From assembly GCF_041893525.1 (NCBI RefSeq), contig NZ_CP169069.1: a stretch of 64,000 nucleotides of DNA; one strand, written 5' to 3'. Positions 26,271-34,827 of the stretch are shown in pieces (positions within the stretch are counted from its first letter, which is position 1; each line of letters begins with the position of its first letter). Source of the DNA: Phaeobacter bryozoorum (GTDB lineage Bacteria > Pseudomonadota > Alphaproteobacteria > Rhodobacterales > Rhodobacteraceae). The notes under the pieces were generated by a model. The model did no database searches and was not told the DNA's origin. It saw nothing but the letters and a program-made list of their open reading frames with translations. The position numbers were made by a program, and so were the translations under genes.

Positions 26271-27866
26271 ATGTTTTCAGTCTACCGAATTGTACGCCAT
26301 CGTTGCCCTGCTCGTGTTGCCGCGATCGGGCTCGCGCTCGCATGTTGGTCTACCCTTGTCGCGGGAGAGCTGAAGGCCGCGGAGCCGGAGCGGCTTGGGC
26401 ACCTGGTCATCACTGACAGTAAAGGTGATCGCGGTATGCTGGCGCCTTATGTTCATCGCAAAAATGGCATCGGCTATCTCTATACCAGTTACATCTTCGA
26501 TACGCTGATCGGGCAAGACACGGACGGAAATCCGGCTCCGGGCCTCGCCAGAGCCTGGAGCCGATCCGAAGATGGATTAAGCTATCATTTCGACCTCCAG
26601 CGGGACGCGGCATGGCACGATGGCACCACGGTCACAGCTGAGGATGTTGCGTTTACTTTCCGCTATATGGCTGAACATCCTTATATATTTGGATCGGTCA
26701 AATCCGTTGACCGGGTCGACGTTAGCGGACCGCACGACCTGCGGGTGCACGTCAAACGCGCAGAATACGGTCTGATTGAGGGCCTGTTTTCCGCAGTGCC
26801 GATCCTGCCCAAGCATATCTATGAAGGTGTCGCGGATCCTTTCCGGTTTGCAGCGCCAGAGGCTGCGATCGGAAGCGGCCCCTATCGCCTGGCAGGTTAT
26901 GACAAGGCGCAGGGGCGTTACCTGCTTGAGGCGACCGGAGAGCATCCTCTTGGTAAGCCCCGGTTTTCGCAGATCCGGATCGTCCGAATGGGGCCAGATG
27001 CCGGGCTGCAGGCGATGGGTGCCGGTGAAGTTGACGTGATCTCATACCTGCCTCCCGAGAGGGTCGCCGAGGCGACAACTGCTGGCTTCCATGTCGCAAC
27101 AGCCCCCAGCCATCATGTGCTGCGGCTGGGTTTCAATCATCGCGGCCGGTTTGCATCCAAGGACCTGCGTCAGGCGATTGCCTATGCGCTTGACCGTATC
27201 GCGCTGCTCGCCATCGCATATCCGGGCGGCGCGGAACTTGCTGATACGGGATACTTCCAATCCGGCTCCAGATGGCACAGCGATGAGACCACCGCTGCCT
27301 ACACCTATGATCCGGCTCTGGCCCGCAAGATGCTGACGGCGGCGGGATGGATCCGTAACGGTGCAGGCAGGTGGCTGGCTCAGGGGGATGAAATTCGCCT
27401 GCGACTGATCACTGATGGGCGCGAGGTGAAACCGGCCAGAGTGATTGCCGAACAGCTGGAAGCTTTTGGGTTTTCAGTCGATTTGCGGGTTATGGAGGTT
27501 GCCTCTTTGCACAGCCTCGTTGCTGACGGGGATTATGACCTGACGGTGTTCTCGTCCAGTACGCTGGGAGATCCGGGCAATATCAAGCGCCGCGTCTTTG
27601 GTCGGGGCTGGAACAGCGACCGCTTTGCGGCGGATCCTGAAATGGCGGCATTGATCAAGGCGCAAGCCGTAGCACAGAGTCAGGATGAACGCCGCAAAGT
27701 GCTGGCCAAGTTCCAGCAACTCTACGCCGATAATCTTCCCTCTTACATGCTGGTGAACCCGCTGATGGCAACTGTTTTTAATGACAAACTGTCTGCGCCA
27801 TTCATGCCCGGCGGTGTGGCAATCGGGGTTCCGTCGGCTTTGCATAAGTCCATATTCCTGGAGTGA
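26271..27866 (+). CDS. ABC transporter substrate-binding protein (peptide/nickel class)
   Basis: A 531-residue periplasmic SBP_bac_5 protein with a signal peptide ending near residue 37. The cluster C signature is clear: TLIGQDTDGNPAPGLARAWSRSEDGLSYHF and WHDGTTVTAEDVAFTFRY, then GSGPYRL. Such proteins bind oligopeptides, nickel chelates or opine metallophores. It heads a four-gene importer operon on the plus strand between tdaF and the convergent tdaR3. The ligand cannot be read from sequence; TDA or an iron-TDA chelate is an untested idea. Confidence 0.9.
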   Translation: MFSVYRIVRHRCPARVAAIGLALACWSTLVAGELKAAEPERLGHLVITDSKGDRGMLAPYVHRKNGIGYLYTSYIFDTLIGQDTDGNPAPGLARAWSRSEDGLSYHFDLQRDAAWHDGTTVTAEDVAFTFRYMAEHPYIFGSVKSVDRVDVSGPHDLRVHVKRAEYGLIEGLFSAVPILPKHIYEGVADPFRFAAPEAAIGSGPYRLAGYDKAQGRYLLEATGEHPLGKPRFSQIRIVRMGPDAGLQAMGAGEVDVISYLPPERVAEATTAGFHVATAPSHHVLRLGFNHRGRFASKDLRQAIAYALDRIALLAIAYPGGAELADTGYFQSGSRWHSDETTAAYTYDPALARKMLTAAGWIRNGAGRWLAQGDEIRLRLITDGREVKPARVIAEQLEAFGFSVDLRVMEVASLHSLVADGDYDLTVFSSSTLGDPGNIKRRVFGRGWNSDRFAADPEMAALIKAQAVAQSQDERRKVLAKFQQLYADNLPSYMLVNPLMATVFNDKLSAPFMPGGVAIGVPSALHKSIFLE

Positions 27867-27870
27867 TCAG

Positions 27871-28899
27871 GTGGCCAATGTCTTTTCCAGGCCGCTGGAG
27901 TTGGCACCGGCAAAGTCGTTGGATGCCGGACCGTCGGCCGCTGGAATAATCACGCGGCTTCTGCTGCGATTTCTGATTTTCTGCGTTGTCTTGGTATTAT
28001 GCGCGATCCTGACGCGGATGTTGCCCGGCGATACGCTGGAGGTCATGCTGTCAACGGATCTGGCACGCGGTCTTGGGTCGGGCGAACTGGACCGGTTGCA
28101 GGGGCGCATGGGCCTGACCGGAGATATCGCCTCCCAGGTCTGGCGTTATGCAAAGGGCCTTTGGGCTGGTGATCTGGGCTACTCAATTCCCCATGCGGCT
28201 TCGGTTCTGCAACTTCTGCTCACGGCACTGCCCTGGACCGGATTGCTGATCCTCGGAGCAACTCCGATCTTCGTTATCGGGGGTGTCCTGACGGGGATCG
28301 AAGCGGGTCGGTTGCCGGGTGGTACTGTCGATCGGTGGGTCACACCGGTGGTCACGCTATTAGCGAGCCTGCCGCCGTTCACCGGTGCGGTCCTGCTCCT
28401 CCTGGCCTTTGGCATCCTCTGGCCGGTTCTGCCAACCGCCGGGGCTGAGCCGCTGCTTCCTGCTGCCGGACCTGTGGGCGGCGCTCTGGACATTATGCGC
28501 CACGCCATCCTTCCGACGCTTGCGCTGGCCCTGCATGAACTGGCACGGTTCTATTTCTTAGCTCGGGCCGAAACGCTGACGCTGGCGCAACGGGATTTCG
28601 TGCTGAATGCGCGTGCGCGGGGCATTTCACCATGGAGGCTGAGATGGGCCTATATTGGCCTCAGCCTGATACCTGCGTGTCTCTCACGGTTGAGCGACAC
28701 GCTGACCGGGTTGATCACAGCTGTGTTTTTTGTGGAAATCGTCTTCTCCTATCCCGGTACAGGTTATCTCATCTACAGTGCGATCCTGGACCGTGACTAT
28801 GATCTGCTGCAGGGCGCAGTCGTTTTCATGGCGGCTTTCGTGCTTCTGGCGAATTGGATTGTCGATGGTCTGGTGATCCATCTCGCGAGGCGTGGCTGA
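27871..28899 (+). CDS. ABC transporter permease (DppB/NikB type)
   Basis: A 342-residue inner-membrane permease with six helices and the EAA-like loop NARARGISPWRLRW that contacts the ATPase. The C-terminal VEIVFSYPGTGYLIYSAILDRDYDLLQG block is diagnostic of the DppB class. The GTG at 27871 lies four bases after the SBP stop with GGAG nine bases before it; an earlier ATG would overlap the SBP gene by 80 bases. Compared with typical DppB it carries a slightly longer N-terminus. Confidence 0.88.
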   Translation: MANVFSRPLELAPAKSLDAGPSAAGIITRLLLRFLIFCVVLVLCAILTRMLPGDTLEVMLSTDLARGLGSGELDRLQGRMGLTGDIASQVWRYAKGLWAGDLGYSIPHAASVLQLLLTALPWTGLLILGATPIFVIGGVLTGIEAGRLPGGTVDRWVTPVVTLLASLPPFTGAVLLLLAFGILWPVLPTAGAEPLLPAAGPVGGALDIMRHAILPTLALALHELARFYFLARAETLTLAQRDFVLNARARGISPWRLRWAYIGLSLIPACLSRLSDTLTGLITAVFFVEIVFSYPGTGYLIYSAILDRDYDLLQGAVVFMAAFVLLANWIVDGLVIHLARRG

Positions 28900-29709
28900 A
28901 TGCCGTTGGTCCTTCGGCAATGGTGGTTACCCGCAGGCGTCATGGTGGTTTGCCTTGGCATCTGGTTTGCTGGGCAGGCAGGACTTCTTGATTATCGCAG
29001 CAGCCGTGATGTTCTGATTGCGCCCGGATCAGCGCATTGGCTGGGCACGAACGAGCTCGGGCAGGATGTACTGACCGGGCTGATACTCGCCACACCAACG
29101 ACTCTCGTTCTAGCTGTGGCGACAGCCATGGCTACCTCCACTCTTGCGATTGGTGCAGCAAGCCTTGTGGTGTTTTCCGGGCCGTTTCTGTCTGGAATGG
29201 TGCTACGGATCGTTGATGCGGTGCAGGTCGTGCCGACAATGCTGGTTCTTCTGCTCTTCGCAGCCTTGATAAACCCTGGGTTTTTATCTCTTTTTTTGCT
29301 TTTGGTTATAACGGGCTGGAGCGATGACGTGCGTGTCGCCGCTGCGGTCTTGCGCCGGGAGGGACAGCGCGAGAACATTCAATATGCGCGCGCTATGGGG
29401 GCAGGGTGGCTCTATTGCTGGCGCTGGCATCTGTTTGCCGCGATGCGTCCCTTATGCGGGGTATTGATGGTCCAGAACATAAGGCAGGCGGCACTAAAAT
29501 CGTCCGGGTTGGCGTTCCTCGGTCTCACGGATCCGCGATTGTTAACCTGGGGCAGCATGATGCAATCGGCTATGGACCAACTTTATAGTGGCGCCTGGGT
29601 CTGGCTTCTGTTGCCGCCGGCCGCACTCCTATCGCTGCTGTTGCATGTCACGCTGACCATGGGCGACCGGAGTCTACGCTCCGATGCTGTGCCGGAGTTT
29701 TCCTTGTGA
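28900..29709 (+). CDS. ABC transporter permease (DppC/NikC type)
   Basis: A 269-residue permease that starts directly after the stop of its partner. The family motif HWLGTNELGQDVLTGLILA is near residue 50, and the EAA loop YARAMGAGWLYCWRWHLF and FLGLTDPRLLTWGSMM follow. With the DppB-like protein it forms the heterodimeric channel. The stop overlaps the GTG of the ATPase gene by four bases. Confidence 0.88.
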   Translation: MPLVLRQWWLPAGVMVVCLGIWFAGQAGLLDYRSSRDVLIAPGSAHWLGTNELGQDVLTGLILATPTTLVLAVATAMATSTLAIGAASLVVFSGPFLSGMVLRIVDAVQVVPTMLVLLLFAALINPGFLSLFLLLVITGWSDDVRVAAAVLRREGQRENIQYARAMGAGWLYCWRWHLFAAMRPLCGVLMVQNIRQAALKSSGLAFLGLTDPRLLTWGSMMQSAMDQLYSGAWVWLLLPPAALLSLLLHVTLTMGDRSLRSDAVPEFSL

Positions 29710-31205
29710 TACGGGTCGAAAATCTTTGCCTCTGGCACAATGGTCGGGAAATCCTCAAGGGTGTCTCTTTTGAGGTGCCACGCGGACGTACGCTTGCGCT
29801 TCTGGGGGCTTCTGGCAGCGGCAAGACCTGTCTGGCGCGGCTGCTGGTGGGGATCCTTCCCGGGTGTCACGTCGAGCAGGCCGTCCGCAACAGCAACGGA
29901 TTTCGTTGGTCGGGACGGGCTGAAGTCCTGGGCGTCGATATGCTGCGGGCGACGGTGGCCGAGCGGCGTCGGCTGCGCCAGACAGACATAGGCCTCATTG
30001 TGCAGGCGCTGTCCGACGCGCTGAACCCTCATCAGACAGTTTTGCAACATGTTGCGGAGCTGCTGCCGCGTTCTCGCGATCGGAGATCGCTGGCGATAAG
30101 GTTTTGTAAGCGCTTCAATATTCCTCAGCGTCTCTTACATCGTTATCCGGCCAATCTCAGCGGCGGAGAGATTCAGCGCGTGCTGACAGTGCTTGCGCTG
30201 GCTCGCGATCCATCGGTTCTGATACTCGATGAGCCTACAGCGGCCTTGGATCATGGCAATCTGGGGTTGGCCGTAGCCGCGCTGGAGCAGGGCAGACCGC
30301 GACGAAGCCAATTGCTCATAACCCATGACCTCTATCTGGCCGACAGAATGGCAGACCGGACGGTGTCGCTGCAAAATGGCAAATTGCGCGATCAGGATAG
30401 GGCGATTATTGGATCCCGGGTCGGCGGACGGCGGCGCAATCTGACCTCCGTTCCACGACGGCCTGAGGGTCGAGGAGTTGCTCCGTTGGTCCCAAGTCCT
30501 CAGGCGCTTCCAGCGGATCCATCGGGCTTGGTCGTGCAGGACCTGTCCTACTGGCGCAACGGAACGCCCCTGCTGCGCGGCATCTCTACTCTGGTCAGAC
30601 CGGGTCATTGTCTGGCTGTCTCAGGTCCGAGCGGTTGTGGCAAATCCACATTGGCGCGTCTGATTTCTGGCTATGAGCCGCTGCAGGCGGGTCGCGTCAT
30701 GTTGCGCGAGGCAAACGCCGCGCAGCCCAGAGCGTGCCGGATGTGTGAACTGGCGTTGGTGTCGCAGCATCCCCATCGGGCGCTGGCCCGCCACATGACT
30801 GTTGATCAGGTCATGCAAGACGCCGTCCGGCTCTATCTGCGGACCAGACCTGTTGGCGACCGGTACGATGTGCAGGCTCTGCTCGATAAGGTCGGCCTTC
30901 CGCACAGCGATCGATTTCTGTCGCAGCGCGCGGCGGATTTGTCCGGAGGTGAGGCACAGCGCCTGGTCATTGCACGCGCGCTTCTGGCGCGGCCGCTCTG
31001 TCTGATTGCCGATGAACCCACTGCCTCCTTGGACAGCGGTAGCCGCGACACTATCCTGCGCCTGTTTCGAAGTCTGATGGTGACCGAAAGGCTTGCGCTG
31101 GTCGTGTTTACGCATGATCCCAAGGTGGCAGCAGCCCTGGGTCACGACATTCGGTTTCTATCGGACGGTCAGCTGCGGCTCAGCCCTATGGGAGCGGTGG
31201 CTTAG
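29706..31205 (+). CDS. Dual-ATPase ABC subunit (DppD-DppF fusion)
   Basis: A 499-residue protein with two complete nucleotide-binding domains. The first has Walker A GASGSGKT (about 35-42), signature LSGGEIQR and Walker B ILDEPTAAL. The second has GPSGCGKS, LSGGEAQR and IADEPTASL. One chain thus energises the importer encoded upstream. The GTG start overlaps the permease stop (GTGA). Its stop codon overlaps that of the convergent tdaR3 by three bases, so the two transcripts must collide or share termination. Confidence 0.9.
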   Translation: MIRVENLCLWHNGREILKGVSFEVPRGRTLALLGASGSGKTCLARLLVGILPGCHVEQAVRNSNGFRWSGRAEVLGVDMLRATVAERRRLRQTDIGLIVQALSDALNPHQTVLQHVAELLPRSRDRRSLAIRFCKRFNIPQRLLHRYPANLSGGEIQRVLTVLALARDPSVLILDEPTAALDHGNLGLAVAALEQGRPRRSQLLITHDLYLADRMADRTVSLQNGKLRDQDRAIIGSRVGGRRRNLTSVPRRPEGRGVAPLVPSPQALPADPSGLVVQDLSYWRNGTPLLRGISTLVRPGHCLAVSGPSGCGKSTLARLISGYEPLQAGRVMLREANAAQPRACRMCELALVSQHPHRALARHMTVDQVMQDAVRLYLRTRPVGDRYDVQALLDKVGLPHSDRFLSQRAADLSGGEAQRLVIARALLARPLCLIADEPTASLDSGSRDTILRLFRSLMVTERLALVVFTHDPKVAAALGHDIRFLSDGQLRLSPMGAVA

Positions 31206-31759
31206 GGCAGGTGGCTGCCTGTGCCCTGTGCTTGCAGGGTTTTGACCTCGGCTGACAGCCAGTCGAGGTGTTCATCGGCAATACCAAGCGCGCGCAAATG
31301 ATCGGCAGTGTTCCACAGGTAGTCGCAGTTGGGGCCGCGTTCCCCGGCTGCCTGAGCAATGATTTCGGCCTGGCGGGCCAGGCTGTGATTGTCATATTGC
31401 TCGTGGTCACGATTGACGACATAGGTGAGCGCTTCAACCACGCGGCCGTCGACGAGTGTCAGCGGGGCCGTAATCTCGCGATACGCGGGGTTGAACAGCT
31501 CACGTGCGCGAAGGTCCTTCAGAACCTCGGTTTCCTGGCCAGATTGCACAGCGAGAGCGACGCCGTTGCAGATCGCATCATCCGCGGCGTCCAATGCGAG
31601 GACCAGACCCGGTCGTGCAAAAGTCCCGCGATATCTCAGAGAGTTCAGGCAGAACCGTCTTTGATATCCGGCCAGCTGTGCCGGCAGTTGCTCGGCAGGT
31701 TCAAATCCGGGGTCCCAGATCAGAGATCCATAGGCAAAGACCCAAAGTGTATCGGACAT
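31202..31759 (-). CDS. tdaR3: ChaC-like gamma-glutamylcyclotransferase, TDA resistance protein TdaR3
   Basis: A 185-residue cytoplasmic enzyme of the ChaC class, which converts the gamma-glutamyl group of glutathione to 5-oxoproline. The family start WVFAYGSLIWDPGF and the later YREITAPLTLVDG and ALTYVVN blocks are visible. From the literature I recall that a gamma-glutamylcyclotransferase (tdaR3) next to the tda genes gives resistance to TDA, which acts as a proton ionophore; the gamma-glutamyl cycle may buffer acid. It lies 86 bases beyond tdaR2, beyond a strong hairpin, so its expression may depend on read-through. Confidence 0.85.
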   Translation of the reverse strand: MSDTLWVFAYGSLIWDPGFEPAEQLPAQLAGYQRRFCLNSLRYRGTFARPGLVLALDAADDAICNGVALAVQSGQETEVLKDLRARELFNPAYREITAPLTLVDGRVVEALTYVVNRDHEQYDNHSLARQAEIIAQAAGERGPNCDYLWNTADHLRALGIADEHLDWLSAEVKTLQAQGTGSHLP

Positions 31760-31806
31760 TTTCTCATTCCTTGAAGCGGTCGCGCTGAGACCCCTGAATT
31801 GGAAAC

Positions 31807-31838
31807 GGCGGAAGAGGTCAGGGGCCCCCTCTTCCGCC
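31807..31838 (-). terminator. Hairpin terminator between tdaR2 and tdaR3
   Basis: A perfect 11-bp inverted repeat (31807-31817 and 31828-31838) with a 10-nt loop, just after the tdaR2 stop. Only a short GTTTCC follows on the minus strand. It probably ends or attenuates the tdaCDE-tdaR1R2 transcript. Confidence 0.65.
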
Positions 31839-31845
31839 AGGCAGA

Positions 31846-32538
31846 TCAGTCTGTCAGCTGGCGATACGAGGTCACCAGACTGCTGTAAGGGGGGACAAAG
31901 ACTGAACGCGTTTCATCGCCGATCTTTACGGTGTCCTTGACGTCAAAATGCAGGTGGATCGGCAGATCCGAAATCCAGGCATTCGACACTTTTCCAAGGC
32001 GATCCCCTTTGGAAACTTTGTCCAGCGGGGCCACGGCAAGATCGTCCATATTCATGTGGACATAGCGATAGAGAGTGCCGGATGGGGTTTGCAGGGTCAG
32101 GGCAAACCGCCCGACATGGGCGATCACACCATCTTCAACCGCAACAGCCCAATGGGTGTCGGCCTGACAGCTGGCAGGACGAATGTCCTGGCCCTGATGA
32201 CCGCCTGACGCACAGACCGGCAGATTTGACCGGCGCAGTTCACAGAAATTGTCGCGCCAGGGATAGCTGTAGTTGACAGTGTCGCACTGGCTTCCGCCGT
32301 TGCCCTTGAAACCACCGGGTGCGTAGACATGGGAGTTGGCATAGGCCGGGCCATTCTCCAGCGGGAAACGCATCTCTGGATAAAGAACGGCACCAATTGA
32401 CAGGCCAACCCCGGTATCCTTGATCAGGTCGCCCGGCGCCTTGAATCGATCGTTCGCCTGTGCCTGTGCCTGTGAAACGGCGGCAAGCATTGCAATGGCG
32501 AAGGCGGAAGCCGCCAGCCTATTTGCGCGAAGCATCAT
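31846..32538 (-). CDS. tdaR2: Exported M23-like protein, probable TDA resistance protein TdaR2
   Basis: A 230-residue protein with a signal peptide ending near Ala-Gln-Ala (about 27). The mature part has the LytM/M23 layout: HQGQDIRP (His and Asp zinc ligands), RYVHMNMD, and HLHFDV near the end. The fold of a zinc peptidase acting on peptidoglycan is clear, though some ligand spacing is unusual and activity is not certain. Its ATG overlaps the tdaR1 stop by four bases. Assignment as tdaR2 rests on position after tdaE and on my memory of tdaR1-R3. Confidence 0.75.
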   Translation of the reverse strand: MMLRANRLAASAFAIAMLAAVSQAQAQANDRFKAPGDLIKDTGVGLSIGAVLYPEMRFPLENGPAYANSHVYAPGGFKGNGGSQCDTVNYSYPWRDNFCELRRSNLPVCASGGHQGQDIRPASCQADTHWAVAVEDGVIAHVGRFALTLQTPSGTLYRYVHMNMDDLAVAPLDKVSKGDRLGKVSNAWISDLPIHLHFDVKDTVKIGDETRSVFVPPYSSLVTSYRQLTD

Positions 32539-33119
32539 TGTACCGCCCCCTTCACAACAGTGACGGTCTGCGCCAGTTCGGCGAGATAACCGGGTTCAAT
32601 ACAGCGCACATCTTCGGTTGGGGCATCACAGGTGATCCGCAAGGTATAGAAACCGCCAAATCGGCTGAACATATGATCTGCACCGTCGCCGGTGAACTCA
32701 TATGTACGGGCCTCATGTTTGAATGACAGGCCCGGAACCTCTGCCAGAAGTGTACGAGCGCCCATCACACTGAGCTGGGCGCCATCCAGCCGATAGTAGG
32801 CGCTATAGGCATTTTCCTGGCCGCGAAACGCGGGCAGTTCAACCTTTGCATCGGTACCGAGGATAAGGACGGGCAAGGTCACATCGTCCAGTCCGGCAGG
32901 AGCGGTGTCGATAAATGCGGCGATCAATCGCTGGTCGCTCTTGCTTGCATCCGCTTGCGCGGTATTGGCCGCGCCCCAATCAATGGTATTGACGACGCGG
33001 TTTACGGCCTGCTCCTGCGGTTTATCAACCGCTACGGCTGGTAGAGACATCAGGACCAGGGCAAGGGCGGCAGACGGGAACACGCGCAGGCCGGTCGCGC
33101 AGGTGGATGAGGGCATCAT
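32535..33119 (-). CDS. tdaR1: Exported protein, probable TDA resistance protein TdaR1
   Basis: A 194-residue protein with a signal peptide (VFPSAALALVLMSLPAVAV) cut near residue 30. The mature domain has VLPVLILG, AYSAYYRLDGAQLSVMGARTLL and DHMFSRFGGFYTLRITC; I do not know the fold, although similar proteins occur as conserved hypotheticals. A cysteine pair near ITCDAPTEDVRCIE could form a disulfide. The ATG at 33119 (or 33116) follows GGAGAG and precedes the signal peptide directly. It is 38 bases after tdaE and coupled to tdaR2, so it is in the tdaC operon. Confidence 0.75.
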   Translation of the reverse strand: MMPSSTCATGLRVFPSAALALVLMSLPAVAVDKPQEQAVNRVVNTIDWGAANTAQADASKSDQRLIAAFIDTAPAGLDDVTLPVLILGTDAKVELPAFRGQENAYSAYYRLDGAQLSVMGARTLLAEVPGLSFKHEARTYEFTGDGADHMFSRFGGFYTLRITCDAPTEDVRCIEPGYLAELAQTVTVVKGAVQ

Positions 33120-33157
33120 CTCTCTCCAAGTAGTGTGCATTGAATAGTCACCCGCAG

Positions 33158-34351
33158 CTATGCGGGCTCTAGAGTTTTCGACGTCGTAGCCTCTGCGACT
33201 TTCCGGGCTTTTGCATGCAGCCGCGTCATCTGGCCAAATATGTTGCGACGGTGCATTTCCTCGGTGCCGCCAACGCTGCAAAAGGCCAGTGCGTCCCGCA
33301 GGAATGTGGTCACCTGGCCCTCGTGGTAGCCTTTGCTGCCATAGAGCTTCATCAACTCCATTGCGCCTTCCACGATCGTATCTGCACCGACCAGTTTCGA
33401 GATCGAGCAGGTCATCGCGGCCTCAGGCGCACCGCTCAGCAGCTGGTGCAGGGCAGCGTAGGACACCCATTTTGCACTTTCCGTGCCGATACGGATATCC
33501 GTCAGTTTCTTCTGGATGTATTGATGTTCGATAATCGGCACGTCGAAGGTTTTGCGTTTCTTAGAGAAATCAAAGGCTTCGGCAAGCATCGGTTCGATGA
33601 GCCAGGCCGCCACCAACCCGTAGTAGAGGCGCCCCATCGAGACGATATTGACCAGATTGCGAAGCCCGGCTCCCGGTTCTCCCAGAAGATGGCCGTAGTG
33701 CAGCGGAACATCGTCAAAAGTCATCTGACCGGTCGGCAGGTCCAGATTGCCAAGCTTGCGATCCTGTGCGCCAATATTGAGGCCGGGGCTGTCGGCATCC
33801 AGCAGGACCAATGAGATACCTTCACGGCCGTGATCACTCAGCTTGCAGACCACAAGAATGAAACTCGCGACCGGCGCATGTGCGATATTGTATTTTGCCC
33901 CGCTCAGACGGAATGTCTCATTCGGGCCGGGGGTCAGCAAGGAGGAGGTCGCACGTACATCGGTGCCAGTATCCGGATCAGCAATCGCGGTAGCGCTCAG
34001 CTCTCCATTGAGGATTCGGCCCAGATATTCGCGCTTCTGGCTGTCGCTGCCGTAAAGATCGAGCGCCCGCACCATGCCTGCCTGGGCGATCACCGAAAGC
34101 AACATGCCAGGGGTGCGCAGAGTGGCGGCAAGCCCCTCCAACGCAGCGGTGAAGCCCCACCAGTCTCGGCCATCGCCACCATATTCGCGTGGTACGATCA
34201 TCCGCCACAGACCTGCGGCGGTCAGCCGATCCCAGGTCCGCTGGTCAAACGCACGGCGGCCAAGGTGCAGTTCGTCCCGGTCGGCCATTTTGCCGATCGC
34301 GGCAAAGGCAGTTCGGGTCTGCTGCTGTTCGGCTGTCCATTCCAAATTCAT
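33158..34351 (-). CDS. tdaE: TdaE: acyl-CoA dehydrogenase-fold flavoprotein of tropone formation
   Basis: A 397-residue acyl-CoA dehydrogenase-fold protein: N-terminal helical domain with GLWRMIVPREYGGDGRDW, a middle beta domain with ATAIADPDTGTDVRATSS, and a C-terminal helical domain with LYGSKGYHEG and an RRNIFGQ ending. From the literature, TdaE is not a simple dehydrogenase. It oxidises the ring, cleaves the CoA ester with oxygen and epoxidises the ring, giving tropone epoxide. It follows tdaD by 23 bases and is cotranscribed with tdaC and tdaD. Confidence 0.93.
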   Translation of the reverse strand: MNLEWTAEQQQTRTAFAAIGKMADRDELHLGRRAFDQRTWDRLTAAGLWRMIVPREYGGDGRDWWGFTAALEGLAATLRTPGMLLSVIAQAGMVRALDLYGSDSQKREYLGRILNGELSATAIADPDTGTDVRATSSLLTPGPNETFRLSGAKYNIAHAPVASFILVVCKLSDHGREGISLVLLDADSPGLNIGAQDRKLGNLDLPTGQMTFDDVPLHYGHLLGEPGAGLRNLVNIVSMGRLYYGLVAAWLIEPMLAEAFDFSKKRKTFDVPIIEHQYIQKKLTDIRIGTESAKWVSYAALHQLLSGAPEAAMTCSISKLVGADTIVEGAMELMKLYGSKGYHEGQVTTFLRDALAFCSVGGTEEMHRRNIFGQMTRLHAKARKVAEATTSKTLEPA

Positions 34352-34374
34352 ATCATCGTCCTCAATACAGGGGG

Positions 34375-34791
34375 TCAGGCGCTTTCCTGAAACGCAGCAA
34401 CTGCTTCTTTGAAGGCATCCGGCACGGGGTAGGTGGCCTGCTTGCCGTAGTCGAACATGACATGAACAGACTTGGCATTGGCGACCACGCGACGATCTGC
34501 ATCATCAATGTGCATCACATGCTCCATCTCAAAGCTCTTGCCGCCGAAGCTGACCACACGGCTGCAGACCACCAGATTGTCACCGTAGAGCGCCTGCGAG
34601 ATGTAATCGCAGGATGTCTTGACCATGATATGCGGCAGCTTCTCGGATTTGGGCAGCTCAAGGAGGTCGTGCATGTATTCCAGATATGCCGACTGCATGT
34701 AGTCATAATAGACGGGGCTGCTGACGTGACCCATCGAGTCGGTATCGCGGTAACGAATTTCTACGGGTGTTTCGAAGGCTTTGTTGGACAT
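34375..34791 (-). CDS. tdaD: TdaD: hot-dog fold thioesterase (4HBT type)
   Basis: A 138-residue acyl-CoA thioesterase-like protein. The 4-hydroxybenzoyl-CoA thioesterase signature lies near residues 13-30: YRDTDSMGHVSSPVYYDYM, with the catalytic Asp in the RDTD segment. It should act on CoA-bound intermediates of the TDA pathway or scavenge dead-end thioesters. It lies between tdaC (36 bases upstream) and tdaE (23 bases downstream) in one operon. Confidence 0.92.
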   Translation of the reverse strand: MSNKAFETPVEIRYRDTDSMGHVSSPVYYDYMQSAYLEYMHDLLELPKSEKLPHIMVKTSCDYISQALYGDNLVVCSRVVSFGGKSFEMEHVMHIDDADRRVVANAKSVHVMFDYGKQATYPVPDAFKEAVAAFQESA

Positions 34792-34827
34792 GGGGTCTCT
34801 CCTATTGGGGTTCGATGTAGCGAGGGT

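Noticed and set aside
26271..31205. Naming the importer as a nickel transporter (nikABCDE)
   Set aside because: The fold class covers peptides, nickel and opine metallophores alike; no nickel-specific residues or NikR site are visible.
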